Shown piece after piece: positions 12,301 to 25,600 of a DNA stretch of 64,000 nucleotides. Under the pieces are notes generated by a model. That model did no database searches and was not told where the DNA came from. It was given only the letters and a program-made list of their open reading frames with translations. Each line of letters begins with the position of its first letter. Positions within the stretch are counted from its first letter, which is position 1. The position numbers were made by a program, and so were the translations under genes. This DNA comes from Hirudinaria manillensis (Eukaryota; Annelida; Clitellata; Hirudinida; Hirudinidae): positions 4,961,001 to 5,025,000 of the forward strand of contig CM067535.1 of NCBI GenBank assembly GCA_034509925.1. Reading direction: 5' to 3'.

Positions 12301-13885
12301 ACAAGCATCAAAATTTGCATTTGTTTGAAGGATCGCTTTTGGAGAAAGACGAGATGTCTCACAATTGCCCCCAAATGTAAGGGAGTGGATGCAAATAGAA
12401 ATTTCAATTTTCATTGGGGTATGTTTCCTTCTGTAACATTCTGAAGGCATTAATTTCAATCAATGAATGACATCAAATTATTTAACTTATTGTCTTTGGA
12501 ATTAAAAAGTATTTTGTCTTCCCTTTCTATATTAAGATTCTTGGTGATGTACATGGCAGCCTTGGTGTTTATTTTTAAATACTTTTGGCTTTTTTTAAAG
12601 GCGGTTGCAGGAAGGACATTCACAGAGTTTATCGGCAGTGTCTGCCGACTTATGCTGGAAAGAGACCGTTCAGTGAGCCGGAGGCGTACCACTTTTCCAG
12701 GTACTTCTGGTCCGTGCGGCACTCGGTCAAGGCTTACCTTTCCCTTCACACATATGGAAACATCTGGTTTTTGCCCTATGGCTACTCAGAAGAAAAGCCG
12801 CCCGATTATGAACAACTGGTTAAAATCACATTTTGTTCCTCATCTATAATTTCCATATGGCTCGATGTCAGGACCTTAAAATCAGGTCGACATGCAGGGA
12901 CTTTTTTGAACCCATACGACGGATTATCTTTTGTTGTTTCTTGTATCAAAGAAACTTGGTCAATCGAGGCAGCATACTGACACTTACCATAGTGCAATGT
13001 TTTCAGAATGCACCAATAACATTATCTTCATCAATAATTTTGCTTTTAGGCTTTCACGTGATAATAAAGTTAACATTTTTAACATCGATGCTTTTAATTT
13101 TGGATGCACTCTGCTTTAGTTCTTTCAGTTGGCACAACCAAGAAAATATTAATTTTTTTGGAGAACCTTACTTTAAGAATATGAAGCAAAGTTGAAATCG
13201 ATTATAAATGAATATTATAAAATGCTGACTGCTATAAAAGCAATAACGTTATAACGTTATAAATCTGGTCAAGTTAATGCAATTATTTTCTTCCTAACAG
13301 CTTGCCGTGTCCAAGAGAGCAGTCGAAGAAATTTGGAAAGTACATGGCGTGAAATACGAAGCAGGGACGCCCGGCGACATTATTTGTTAGTCGATATGCC
13401 TTTTATGAATGTTGAAGTGGTATTTGGCATGAGTGGAGACTACTTTGATGATGAGGTGGTGGTCGTACGGGAACAGACTATTTTCCAGGGCATTCGAGTT
13501 TCTCATAAACTAAGTTTTGTACCAACTCATTATTAAAGTTAACAGTTAGTTTTGTAATGTTTTCAGATGATGTGTTTAAAGATTTATATTGAGAATTAGT
13601 AATCTAAATAATAACGTTAATTATAAAATAAAGATATTGTTTTCGTGCGATTGCTCCGAACTGAACCCGGCAGATTTTGCATGCGGTGGTTCGTACGACT
13701 GGGTCAAAGGAAGAGCAGGGGTGAAGTATTCTTTCACCATGGAGATAGGAAATGATACTTTGGGGTTTACTGTGCCACCCAGGCTCATCACCAAATTAGG
13801 AATGGAGGTATATACTGGTCTCACTACACTAATGGAAGCCATCGAAGAGACTGACAGGTGTTGGATTAATCCCCAAGAATGCTGA
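9399..13885 (+). CDS. Secreted metallocarboxypeptidase proenzyme (M14A, carboxypeptidase A-like)
   Basis: Zinc exopeptidase that removes C-terminal residues. Eleven exons join in frame: 9399-9517, 9632-9704, 9819-9934, 10473-10677, 10887-10988, 11287-11412, 11953-12063, 12331-12418, 12601-12818, 13301-13385, 13674-13885, giving 484 residues, somewhat longer than CPA1 because of an extended basic stretch (GRWKSRRNKR) around the activation-peptide junction. A signal peptide (SSVLLIGCISFSCIVF) leads into an activation propeptide (VDIWSRNIILVSPG). Zinc ligands are in GGIHAREW and SLHTYG. Substrate-binding residues are in DRFWRKTR and DANRNF, the mobile Tyr in DIIYFACGG, and the catalytic Glu in YSFTMEI. 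The residue corresponding to CPA Ile255 / CPB Asp255 is Tyr (GGSYDW), which suggests preference for non-basic C-termini. An in-frame alternative ATG lies at 9378. All catalytic residues are intact, so the enzyme should be active after propeptide removal. Confidence 0.92.
11375..11732 (+). repeat. Tandem partial duplication of a carboxypeptidase exon end plus intron
   Basis: The 3' end of the HAREW exon and the start of its intron (11375-11487) reappear at 11610-11732 inside the same intron. Both copies share GGATATC(A/T)GTTTCC, GGCTTTGCATCTTATCC, AAGGTGGCATTGAAATTTGC, ATGATCACTTTGCTTTGGG and GATCCAGATTAAGTAA. The second copy carries about 10 extra bases near its former splice donor and breaks frame, so it is a decayed exon relic rather than an alternative exon. 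Confidence 0.85.
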
Positions 13886-14100
13886 TGAGTATATGATAGA
13901 TACTGGCAGTTTGAATATGTCTTTGACCCTATCTGTTGCTGTGAATCGATTTGTCTTCCAAAAGAATAAAAAGTACAAAAGACTTGCTTTGCATCAAAGC
14001 TTCACTTTCTGTAGTATGTTCACTTGTGACTAACAATGTTTAAAGTAGTAATATTTTTGACTAATTCGATTTTGAGATTCTATACCTTAATAAATGGTTG
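13886..14100. other. 3' flank of the carboxypeptidase gene
   Basis: Downstream of the stop codon there is an AATAAA hexamer at about 13964 that could serve as polyadenylation signal for the plus-strand carboxypeptidase transcript. Nothing else is visible. Confidence 0.45.
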
Positions 14101-14115
14101 TGTTTTTTTTTTTTT

Positions 14116-14850
14116 AAGTTAGCGTCCTATTCGCTTACCCCTCGGAGGAATTTCTAACTTCCGATCAAAGTTCAGATTTGTATCCTATGGTTTTGGTCGA
14201 TCTAATTAAAGCTGACTAAATTTGTATTTGAAATCGAAAATTTCGCTCAGCGGCAGCTCCATCGGTAAGTCGATATCGTCGCCCACGGATTTGGAACAGA
14301 GTGGCCTCTTCCGCAACCAGTTCCGATCTAACCGACTCCATATTTCCCAGAAGACCATCGTCCCCAGTGATCTTGAAATCTCTCCCGGACGTAAGCCACT
14401 CTTAGAAAAACCGGATAAGCATCGATTTTGGACAATATGCCCCGGATCTCCAATTCTCTAACCCAGTAAACACAGAGGTCTCGATGCATGTTGAACAATT
14501 CGGTAGGGTGTGACCTGTGCCAAGGTCCAGGAACAAGCTAACTCTGGCTGATCGACCTCATCAACCAATATAGATTCAAAACAAGTCCAATATTGTCTCT
14601 TAGCCATCTACTTATTAATATTTATAATTATATACTTACCATAATACATTCTTCCAGTTCGAGGTGGCTCCTTTGAAAGAAGCTCCCGTTCCGAACTGAC
14701 CGGGTGTTGTGACATTTAGGACACTTCCATACATATTTGTCACCCGTACATTGGCAGGAAAGGCGTCTGGCCAATATTCCGTGATCCACTGGATCGCATG
14801 CAATTTACCAGATAAAATTAATCTTGAATGGAGATAATTTCGTCGCACTT
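14116..14850 (-). pseudogene. Unassigned minus-strand coding stretch, possibly a decayed gene fragment
   Basis: Read on the minus strand, 14640-14850 encodes a segment including ITEYWPDAFPANVRV and VTTPGQFGTGASFKG and ends at a consensus donor (ATG/GTAAGTATA, near 14640). After a short gap, 14475-14600 is open (ESILVDEVDQPELACSW), then one in-frame TAG inside GGTTAGAGA near 14460, then another open stretch to TAA near 14205 (RNWLRKRPLCSKSVGDDID). The region is more GC-rich than its surroundings and rich in Trp and Cys. I do not recognise the protein. A plus-strand frame at 14222-14461 overlaps it, so strand is not certain. It could be a real small gene in which GGTTAGAGA holds a splice donor, or a pseudogene. 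Confidence 0.3.
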
Positions 14851-16160
14851 GTCAAATCTTTGCTACGAATACCTTGATAAGCCATTGCTAAAATAAAACT
14901 AGATACGTATTTCCCCATTCCAGTTTTATATTGTAACTTTCCAATGGATGGGACTAAATATGTAAAGGGGGAGGGACTAAGATAATTATGTATAAGCAAG
15001 GGTGGCTCATCCGGTTTTATCCTTAAAACACCCCGATTTATTATTATCCTCGGTCAATATTATTATCCGATCGTCGTTGCTACGATGTACGTGATTTGCT
15101 ACGGTTTCAAGCGTTTTCCAACTGGTGGCACTCGATGTTATCCGCTACAATGATAAATTAGTTTCAAACTTGCTCTCTCGACCGAAATGCTAAACTTCCT
15201 TCAGCAACGAGTATGGGACAATTATTTCCTCGGCTTTCTGAGTAATTCGCATCGACAATCATGGGAATTATTAATAATTTCTGTTAATGATAGGCAAGCA
15301 AATGAGAGCTAATGAGGGCCTAAAAGCTAATATAGAGTAAATAATAAATATAGAATAAATATGGAATATTAAAACGAATGAAAAAAGTTATTTATCATCT
15401 GCGTATCAGGGGGGCAGACTCAAAGCACAGCTTTGAAGAAGCATGACTTAGAAACAATGAAGGCCTTTACCTTAAAGAGGCGATCTGCTTTACAATTAAA
15501 GCTTTAGGTTTGTTAGGGCCACAAGAGGCATTCTCCATAATCATTTATATTATTTTATTTCAAGCACTTGAATAACTTAAATCCAACTGATAATGTTAGG
15601 TTGAAGTTATAGACTTTTTGTGTTTTAAAGCTGATGCCTTGTTTCTAGTTTTTAAGATCGGAATGCTCTCAAAGGGATGTCATTAAACATTTGTTAAGTT
15701 TCGGATCAGGAAGCTTTCGTCGCCACTTAAGAAAGAGACCCTATTATTTTCCTTTATACTGACATCGAATTGTCATTGTTTCCTCGTTCGCTAAAATTAA
15801 AAAGTTTTTGGTGGTTTGATTGGATACGTTCTCCTATCTGAAATGGAGCATTCTCACACAGAAGGTAGAATTTGCGGCATTTATGCAGTAACCTTTGTTA
15901 GACTACAATTTCAGAACGAAACAGTAAAGTGACACTTCAAGTATAGCTGTAAATTTAAGAAATGATAGTTTGGCAATTCTTTAAAAATAAGCTTGCAAGA
16001 AGAGTTAAAGCGTGATTAAACGTTAAATCGTTTCGCTTTATGGTGAAATGCAAGAGTGATTACATGTGAAAATATGCTTAAAAAATGATATTTCTAGGCT
16101 TTGTTATAACAGGACTATTAAATTTAAATATAAACCTTAAATCTGAAACCTAATCTTAGA
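14851..16160. other. Long spacer upstream of the PH-SH2 adaptor gene
   Basis: AT-rich sequence with no recognisable gene, repeat or RNA. It may contain the promoter and 5' exons of the downstream adaptor gene; the only hint is a short ATG frame at 15843 followed by a GTAGAA donor-like site, which is not strong enough to call. Confidence 0.3.
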
Positions 16161-16162
16161 TC

Positions 16163-16403
16163 TCATTTAAGATTGCCAGCAACTGCTGAATCTGTCCCCG
16201 TCATGTTCCGGTTGGCTGAGGGCGAAAAATGCTTTACACAAATGTGGCGATGCCATAGGAAAGAATATACCTAAACTGTCTGATATGCCGAACAAAATTG
16301 CAGGCATTATTCCATGTTGGTTGGACTTATTCTTTTGTTCGCTAGCACGCATGTTTTTCGAAGAAATGGAAAAACAGAGCCATTTTGGAAGGGTGGGGTG
16401 CTT
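16163..16403 (+). other. Candidate 5' exon of the PH-SH2 adaptor
   Basis: A 240-base plus-strand stretch is open between stops and contains DAIGKNIPKLSDMPNKIAG. This resembles the short segment that precedes the PH domain in vertebrate SH3BP2 (AIGAQNLLTMPGG). No PH first strand (GYLxKxGG type) follows in the same frame, and there is no clear in-phase link to the exon at 16822, so it is only a candidate. The annotated-looking frame on the opposite strand at 16167-16352 is its shadow. Confidence 0.3.
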
Positions 16404-16821
16404 AAGGAGATAATGACACTCTCACCCATGGATGTAAACTTTTAGTTGTGTCATGACATATCTACTTTTTAGTGAGTGAGATAGTCTTTTGACAATTCGC
16501 ATTTTGGGCAATGAAAATGAAAATTTGACGGAAATTAGATGACAAAGACATCAATCGAATGTGTTTATATTGTATATTGGAATTTGTTTGTTATGCAAGA
16601 TGTATCAGTTTATTATAAAATAATGCAATTTTTAAGAAAGAAAACTAGAGATGTGTTCGTATTGTCATTTTTCAATGTTTATATCCCACCGGACATATTC
16701 ACTTTAAAAATTAGGTTGCATCTCCGCTCTATATTTAATCGATCATCAGTGGCAATCAACGATCTCTTTTCAAACCCTGGCTAGGCCAAATTATATGATA
16801 CAAGACTATGTTAATTCACAG

Positions 16822-18470
16822 GGCCCAGGCATTTCGCCATACTTTACGACAAAGTCATTTACGTCTTTAAGGACGAGACATCCAGGAAACCGGAAAGAAG
16901 AATCAGGCTGACTAATTTTCAAGGGTGATGAAGTTGTTAATGTCGTCGTAGCATTATTAACGGCAATAACGGTCTGATTAAATGAATATTAAAGAGTGGA
17001 AGCCATGACGTCGAGTGTCAAGGAACTTCCTTGGCCCTTCCGATTGGTCAAAAAAGATGGATGCAAAGATGGATTAGAAGAGGTCTTTGCAGCTTCCTCT
17101 CGCGACGAACAACAGGTTTGTAAATATTATTAAAGTTATAAATAGACATTTTTTAAAGCCTTTGGTGTTTGTATTTTGTAAATAACATGGACGCCTTCAT
17201 TACGACATCGTCTCTCGAATAACAAATAAGAAATCACTGTACGTTAATGTAGCTGCATTATTGCATTATTATTTTGTACATTATCTTTTTTCAAATTTCT
17301 TATAACAATTAACTTTAAACTTAATAACATAATTTGTTTTTATCGCTTTGTCTAACTCACGTCATTTGAACCAATTAAATTAATTGTACTTTCTGAAGAA
17401 ATGGCTAAAGGCACTCGAAGAATATTTAGAGATAAATTATGACGATGGATCAGATGCAGACTACGAAGAGCCATTTGAGAATCCTGTTGCAAGTAAGATG
17501 CGTCTGTGTGTGTTGTGTTTTGGCAATACAAAGTAATCAAATTGGTCGCAATTCCTAGATAACTTGCGACTAAAATGTGCAAATGGGAAATCTCCACGAG
17601 GTAGGTATCATTATGGTGTTTACGAAGCTGTTGAGGTAATTAAGAATAGCCATGATAGCTACTGTTTTTGACTTTGTTTAGGACCGTTGCCCGCAATACC
17701 AGGTAACGGTAAGAGCAAGCATTTTTTCATCCATTTTCTGCCTTTCTAAAGATTTTCGATGCAGAATTAGAAAGTTAATTAAGTATATTTTCAAATAATT
17801 ATTGTTTGCAAGTCTTACGATGTGAGGAATGTTGATGTGTTGATCAAACGCTAATTTAAGTTAATGTATTAAATTCGTCTCTGGCAATTATCTTCCCTAA
17901 ATAGCTTATATGATAATTTTATCACAAATTACGACGAGCAGGGGTCTGCCAATCACCGGAAGGCGCTTATGACGATCCGGAGGATGATAATGGCAGTGAT
18001 TGTTCTCAAATCAACTTGAAACTCAGCAGCAACAACTTCCACAACCGAAACGAGAAACCACATAACAAACCCGATGATGGAAATCCCGGCCTCAAGAAAA
18101 GTAAGAACTTTAAATCAATCGTAATTCTTTATTATAATTTCAAAATAACATTTCAAAGATAATTAGTCTCAGGAAAATTACACTGTAAATAATTACAATC
18201 TACAGACATGTTCGTGTTGATTTCGCTTCTCTTTTGTATCAAAATTCTTCGTTCACGAGTGATGTGTTATTTAATTTGTTTAATGATTTTTCGGAAATAT
18301 TACATTTGCTTTAAAATGAGGATTTGTACAGTACGGACTGGCGTAATAACTTATAATAAAATGATTCATTTTTGTCAGCATCCGGGCAATTCGTTCCAGT
18401 ACTTCCTTTCGGTAATTTACATTAATTAATTTGTTCATTATGTTTCGGTAACTACTACTACTACTACTAC

Positions 18471-18508
<38 letters not shown>

Positions 18509-21500
18509 TAATATTCGTTTATAATAATAATTACATTAATCGATTTATTCATTAAATATTGTATACCTTTGTTCAATGCTTTATTTTCTCATACTTGACT
18601 CATTTGCGCTATTAACAAACCTGTTATGATGACTGTAAAATTGCACGTTAATTCTGTGGTAAGTGCTGTTATTATTTAGCAGGAATTCAAGATAAATTAC
18701 TCAAAAGACCGCCTGCTCCCTCTCCTTCCGTCGAATTAGGTTCTTCTGATTTTTGAAATTTTGATTGAAACAATTTCTCCAGTTACACCAAGTGCATTTG
18801 AAGAAGACAAAAACATAATAATTTGCACGTTGAGACGCGGATCGTTCTGGATAAAAGGACGAAAATGATTCTTCGAGATATTTTACTTCACACTGTGTTT
18901 AACAAATTTTATTTTAGGCAGCTAAACATGGTTTTAAAGTCAGAACTAAAAATGCTATTTTTATTATCATCGAGGCAGGCGTTACTGTTATTATTTCAAT
19001 GAAATTATTCATGGCGACCAGAAATAATTTGTTCAAATTGATATATTTATACACATCTAACAAAATAATTAGCACTTCCTCCCACCAAATAAGTAATTAT
19101 GCATGTTATAATATGAAATCACTCTTAAATATATGTGTGACGAGTTAGGGTTAGGCCTAATCGGCACGCTCAGTTGCAATTCCTGCCAAAACAGTTAATA
19201 AGTTTTAAGTTTATAATTAGAATTCATATTACTATTTAAATCACATACCCAAATTTTATTATATAAAATGAATAAAATTTATTATATAAAATTGAAGAAA
19301 GTGCCGAAAATGTGGCCTACTTAAAGACTATCATATAACAATTAGTCGCGCAAATTTGGCCGAATGGGTTACCGTTGTGGCAACTGTTGTTGTCTTCTTC
19401 GGTATCCTGCATTCGGCATCGCCAGGAAGAGGCCTCGGATTGCAGCTCTAATTTGATAGAAATTCACATCAAGTACAAGTTGTCGATTTTTATTACATTT
19501 CTGATTGAATGCATCGCCACTGATGGTTGGGGTACTGTTGGCCTCACGGGCAATGACTGCGCAAGAATAATATTGAAATTCATTAACAAATAACCATTTT
19601 GTGTTACTACGTTCACGCCAAATAACTTATGAAAATATTATCACAAACTGAGTCCAACCATTCAAGTAGTTTTCATTGTTCTTTAACCTATTTTTCGTTT
19701 CTTCCAGACAGATCGTCATCTCTGCGAAAAGGCCCACCCTTACCGCCATCTACCCCACAAAAGGATGGTCAGCTTTCAAAATTAACAATGAAAATATTTT
19801 GAATAAGATATCACGGAAAACCTAACATCATGATTTATATGAATTAATAAGTTTTAAACGAAAACTTATTTGATCTCTACAGCCCAACCGAAAGTGATAA
19901 AGAAATCGCCACCAATGCGTTAGAATTAATTATCGAAATTTAATCTAACTTCGTTTAAAAATTATTTCCATTAAATCATGTTTCGGTTGGCACAAATTTA
20001 GGCACAAATGCGGGCTTTTAAATTGTAGAAATTACATGAGCAGAATACGTAATAGTATAAACGTTCATCTATGAATATATCTTGCATAGGATCATTATTT
20101 TCAATATTCGTTCGTTATTTATTTCTTCTGTTTTAGTTTTTTTCTTGTTGCCTAAACTTTAAATCTTTAAATAAACGTAGTTTAACAAATTGCAGCCCCC
20201 TTAGGTCCAAAGCCAACCGTGAAGGTAGAACATTTTAAATTCACCATTTTTAGAGACCGATGATAATACTAGTTATAAGAAACTCTTCTGTCACTGACTC
20301 CAGAAAACCTTTCCAATGACATTCAATGCATGTATACGATGAACTAATCTTCATTATTACTAGCGATGTACCATTTTCATAAATAATCATCAATATTAGT
20401 GGTCACCATAATTATATCATCATCCATAGATTTCTCCCCAGCCTCAGATATCCGTCCAGGTCGAACCTTCAGACGTTTACGTCGGGGATCAATTGCCCTA
20501 CGAGCTTCATACTGACTTGGTAACGATTGTAATGGTGATAGAGATTTTTATGATAATTGAGTAGTTGTCATGATTTCATGATTTTGGGTAATTTTATAGG
20601 TAAGATGTAAGAACTACTATGTCTAGCATATCTTTTATCAAAACATTCTGTCATTTTAACGATTGAAACACTTGATACATTGTTGCTCAGACTACTAAAG
20701 CCATGTGGAATGGATCGCCTTCAGAAGCAACCAGGTTGACGATCATTAATATTGTGGATCTGCATTTGGCCTTTCAGATAATTACAGAACTAAAATAACA
20801 TAGTTATTATAAACATTATCCCGTAAACTCGAAAAGGGATAATTACAGACAAAAACTATTAAACACACTAGGCACACTAAAGTGAATGGTCAACAGCGAC
20901 TGGATAAGTCCGGGAGACAAGTGACCAAAATAAGGCTGATTTATTGAAAAATAATTTGCAAAATAGACGACGAGCGTGCATACCCAACGATAATAACCTT
21001 ATGTTAAATTTGTAAATTCATAAATTTGTGAACTACAATAGATCCCTTATGTTTCTCACTAAAGAAAAAGTATCACCAAAGCTGTTAGGTGCCACTTTTC
21101 AAAGCAATCCACACCGAAAATAAGTCTGATTTAGATTCCAATGGTGTTCGTAATATTGGCCAAATTTAATTTTAATCCATTACGTTTTGTATCTAAATCG
21201 AAATTTGGGAAATATTAGCCACAAATAATTCTTTTGCCTTTATCTATTCGATTCAGCATCATGAGCAGTCTTATGCAGCACGAAGGAGCCTTTCTCCTCC
21301 GAGTGGCTTCGCAGGGATCGGGTTACGTGAGTATAAGAGAGACGGACGCAGTTAATTTTAATTACATGTAGAAATTTATAGCAATCGAAACAATGTTTAA
21401 CTGTATTTGATTTAATGTTGTCTAGACTCTGCATGTTGTCTGTGATGGAACATCAAAGAAGTTCGGCATAAAAGAAGAGGTTGGTGATTGTAAATGAACT

Positions 21501-21758
21501 TCAAAAGAATTACATTACAGCTTACGCACTTAATGCTTTAAGCAACCTGATTTGAGAAAATATAGTATTTAATGTTTTCACTTTTTGTGATAGTAAAGTT
21601 TTTAAATAAAATAATGAAATATATTTTCAAAGAATGGCGAATTTGTTATGGGAGGCAAGACTTTCAAATCTACAGAAGATTTGTTGCAACATTTCAAAGA
21701 TAACAGCCTTCCACACAACGATGTTCGTCTAGGAAAGCCTTATTCGGAACTTCGTTGA
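16822..21758 (+). CDS. PH and SH2 domain adaptor, SH3BP2-like (5' end not found)
   Basis: Cytoplasmic adaptor of immune or tyrosine-kinase signalling type. Fifteen exons join in phase: 16822-16924, 16995-17115, 17399-17492, 17559-17600, 17682-17702, 17942-18100, 18683-18739, 19708-19767, 19883-19918, 20196-20224, 20442-20519, 20691-20734, 21257-21326, 21426-21479, 21633-21758. The first three encode the end of a PH domain (RHFAILYDKVIYVFKDE, VFAASSRDEQQKWLKALEEY). A Tyr/Asp and proline-rich linker follows, with YEEP, YDDP and several PP motifs. The C terminus is an SH2 domain: GAFLLRVAS (FLVR arginine present), YTLHVV, KTFKSTEDLLQHF and LGKPY. This order, PH then proline-rich then C-terminal SH2, is that of SH3BP2. 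The start codon and PH first strands lie upstream and were not located. Confidence 0.78.
18451..18507. repeat. (CTA)n/(ATA)n microsatellite in an adaptor intron
   Basis: A run of ACT/CTA triplets passes directly into a run of AAT triplets. Flanking it are two imperfect direct copies of an AT-rich segment (TTTACATTAATTAATTTGTT at about 18413 and AATTACATTAATCGATTTAT at about 18528). Confidence 0.9.
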
Positions 21759-22675
21759 TGTTATCAGAAAAACTCATCAACTATTTTAGTTAAGACTTGA
21801 TTACTGTTATGATGGGCAAAAAAGATTTGATTATAACGTTGTTTGATCTTTGAAAGGAAGTTATATAGCTGTTTATCTTAAAATTTCGTCACAATAATTC
21901 GTAATTATTGCTATAATAGCAATTATAATTTGGAGATTATACTTACAAATCTTTGTTTACGGGTGTTGCCAATGGTTTGGCAGGCGAGTTATTCATGAAG
22001 CTGAGGTGATATTGAAAAACTCCAAGTTCCGAAGGGGATTTTGTTATTGGCTTTTATCCATAAAAAATAAACTGCTAATTTACGTAAAAACATCTACAAC
22101 ATCTTTCCTATCAGCTTATTGAATACGATATTTTGACTAAGCCTCCGCTTTTTTGTTAAAGTAAGTAGTCGAGTGACAATTTATTTTAAATTTTAGTTTT
22201 TCTTTTTAAAGTTAATTTAATTTTAAGTTTAGCGTTAATTTTTACCAAGATTAGTGTCAAACCCTAGTGCTATTTACTAAGTTTTGCCTAGCGTAAAACA
22301 TGACTTCGATATGGCTAAGTGGTGTGCGAGGATGCATTTAAAGCTAAAAGGAGTTTTTGTTTGGGGGAGATCATGGAGGCCCCCATGATATAAAAAGAAC
22401 AAATTTTTTATGCCTGACGGAGGACAAGCATATTTCATTTTTGAATTGAATATATTGATATATACTTTGGACCTAACCACCACCAAAATTTGTCTCCCAC
22501 CTCTAAATTTTAACCCTCCCAAAATCTTCTAGATATGCCAGCGTCAATGTAGGAGATTATAATTGCAGGTCTTGTAAAAAGGTTTAGGGAACCTACAAAA
22601 AAGTAGACAAACAAGAAACACTTTAATATTGTTTAGAGTGATATTAGACCACAGCCTGATTTTTAATTAAGCTCA
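21759..22675. other. Intergenic region before KIF19
   Basis: AT-rich spacer between two plus-strand genes. The minus-strand open frame at 22277-22522 has no recognisable motif. I see no repeat boundaries or RNA gene. Confidence 0.4.
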
Positions 22676-25600
22676 ATGGCGACCTCGTCTAGCACAGTTG
22701 ATCTGAAAACAGAAGATTCCAATTCCAACTTAGTTGTTAGTATGTTTAGGAAATGAATTACTAAAAATCATTAGCTGCAATATATAGACTAACTGTTTTC
22801 ATAATAGATGGCAAATACTTATAAGTTTTTCTTATCATAGTAAAGGTTATAACAATATTATGTCATTTATAAAGCGCCGTGCAAGCTACAGGGGTGCTGA
22901 AATTGGATGCATTAGATAACATTTATTTATAGGCCTATAATTTGGACTGCAATATTTGCAGGTGGCACTGAGGATAAGACCTCTCATGGAGGATGAAATC
23001 TATAATGGAGCAACACCTATTGCTCACAAAGTGGATGACAATGTTATTTTCCACTTATTATCTTTAGCTAAATATTAATTCAATTTATTACAAGTTTATG
23101 TTTTAGTAAAGATCCCATAATTATTCTACATAAATTTCAAGGTATGATTGAAAAAAAGGTTGAATTAGAGAAAAAAATCAATGAAATGTTTGAGCACATT
23201 TTGAATGAAGTTTCACTTTTCAGATGGTGGTAATAATGGATCCTGCAGACGACTTGGATGACATCTTGAGACAAAACAGATCAAGAGAAAAACAATACAT
23301 ATTTGATGTAGTTCTTGATGCTAAGTCCACGCAAGTACGTTTACCTAAAGCAATATAATTTGTTAATTTTGTGGGCATTAATGAGGGCATTCAAGCTTAA
23401 ATTATTTCTTATGAAAGATATCCACTATTGAAAACTAGATCACAATTGGTGTAGATTTCCACAATATTAGCACTCCACATTTGAACTTAGTTATGTTGAT
23501 ATTTATATTTCACTTATCAGTGATTGTTAAATTTATATATTTGCAATTTAGCACGATACAACTTTGTAAGTATAATCAGGAATAAGATGATTGAATTTAT
23601 GTGTTTTTGAAAGACTTTTTTAATTTCCTTTTAGCACAACACTTACACAAAAACATGCAAGTTTCTCATCCCCAGCATCATCGATGGGTACAATGCAACG
23701 GTGTTTGCCTATGGAGCTACAGGTCTGTTGAAATGATTGGAATAATGACAAAATAAAATATCGCTAGCGTACACATCATGGATATAATAACATTAGGACA
23801 TATAATATGTTATATAATAACATTGAAATTAGAATATAATGTTGGTAACAATAATATTATTTGCTGGTGTTATTCTAGATATGGCTAATTCCATTGTCTT
23901 CATTTTCATTAAATGTATGGACTAATATTGTCAAGGTGTATTTGATGGAAATATTAATACATAAACCTAATGATGTCAGGTGCTGGGAAAACGTATACCA
24001 TGCTGGGCAGGGATGACAGTCCTGGCATCATGGCTCAATCACTGACAGATATGTTTGAAAAGATGAATCAGTCTCAAGAGAGATTGACATTCAAGGTCTC
24101 CATGTCCTATCTTGAGGTATAACTGACACTTAATATACATGTAATAATGCATTGAATTTGTTGAAAAATCGTAATAGCAATAATATAATAACAAAGATAC
24201 TTTAACTTTAATAAGATGCTTTGAATTAAAGCATGAAAGATGGTGAAAGTATTAATTACTTAAATTATTTGAAATGCTTAAAATGAGAATGTTAACATTA
24301 TTGCTGAATTTAAATTTGTTTCAGATTTACAATGAGATGATAAGAGATCTCCTCAATCCCAATAGTGGATTTCTCGATTTGAGAGAAGATCAAAGTAGTG
24401 GCTTACAAGTTGCAGGGCTATCTACTCATGAAGTCACCAACACTCTAGAGGTGAGAATAAGCAATAGTCTACTGGATTTACAATGAATATGGATGACTAA
24501 TCATCCATGCATGCTAATAAGGTCATGGATATATTAAAAGAAGGTAACAAGCAAAGGACGCAGGAACCTACTGCAGCCAATAAAACATCTTCCAGATCCC
24601 ACGCTGTACTTTTCATCCACGTTAGACAGAGAAATAGGTACATGATTAACGAGCATTTAATTTATTTTGTTATCAGTCTTTCTCCGATACATTTGTATTT
24701 AAGTTACTTGCAAATATATAAATTACAAGTTATGGATTGATCTTAATTAATAAATTCAATTTTATTGCAGGTTAGCTCCTGGTATGCACCAGCAATACAG
24801 GCTGGGAAAATTAATTCTCATCGATCTGGCAGGCTCGGAAAGGGCCGCAAATACGCAGAACAGAGGCAAAAGGATGGTGGAAGGGGCGCACATAAACAGG
24901 AGCCTCCTTGCCCTCGGAAATTGCATCAACGCTCTCGGCGATAAATCGGGATCGAAATACGTTAACTACAGGGACAGCAAGCTCACCCGTTTGCTCAAGG
25001 ATGCCCTCGGTGGAAATTGCAAAACCGTCATGGTGGCACACATCTCTCCTGCCAGTTTCCATTTCGAAGAGTCCAGAAACACGCTGAGCTATGCCGACAG
25101 AGCCAAGAGCATCAAGACCAAAGTGCGTCGGTTCTATACGTACGAACGTCATAACTTATAGAAGCAGTTTACATGCCTCGTATGCTTTAACGATTTATGG
25201 AAGCTCATCAGTTTTTCATCTTTTTCTTGTTTACAGGTGAGGCAGAATATTTTGGATATGACTCTGCACATTACCCAATATTCAAATGTTATAAGCGATC
25301 TCAAGGAAGAGATAAAAAGACTCAAACAAAAATTGGACGAGAGAAGCCTAAATAGGAATTTAGCTACGATGCAGGCCATACAAGGTCGGTCGGTCTATCT
25401 AAGATTCGTAACTGGTGGCATTTTGTGCTGGTTTTTGGGATTGGATGGGATGATTTATAAATTGGCCATTACTATTGCTGTTATCTTCAATAGATTGTTT
25501 AGGTTTTTAATTTAGAGAAATTAGCTAATAAATATTCATTAAAACTTATCTATGAATGATTATCTAAGGCCAGCCCTATCAATTAGAATTAGATTGTATG

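Noticed and set aside
12463..12849. Alternative frames on both strands over the carboxypeptidase exon 12601-12818
   Set aside because: The exon is locally GC-rich so several frames are open; only the frame with SLHTYG and the phase-consistent borders is coding.
16167..16352. Minus-strand 61-codon frame
   Set aside because: Shadow of a more plausible plus-strand open stretch that resembles the pre-PH segment of SH3BP2.
18280..18576. Poly-Ile/Ser minus-strand frame
   Set aside because: Translation of a CTA/ATA microsatellite.
24811..25152. 113-codon minus-strand open frame
   Set aside because: Antisense to the most conserved KIF19 motor exon, which is unusually GC-rich, so stops are rare on the other strand.
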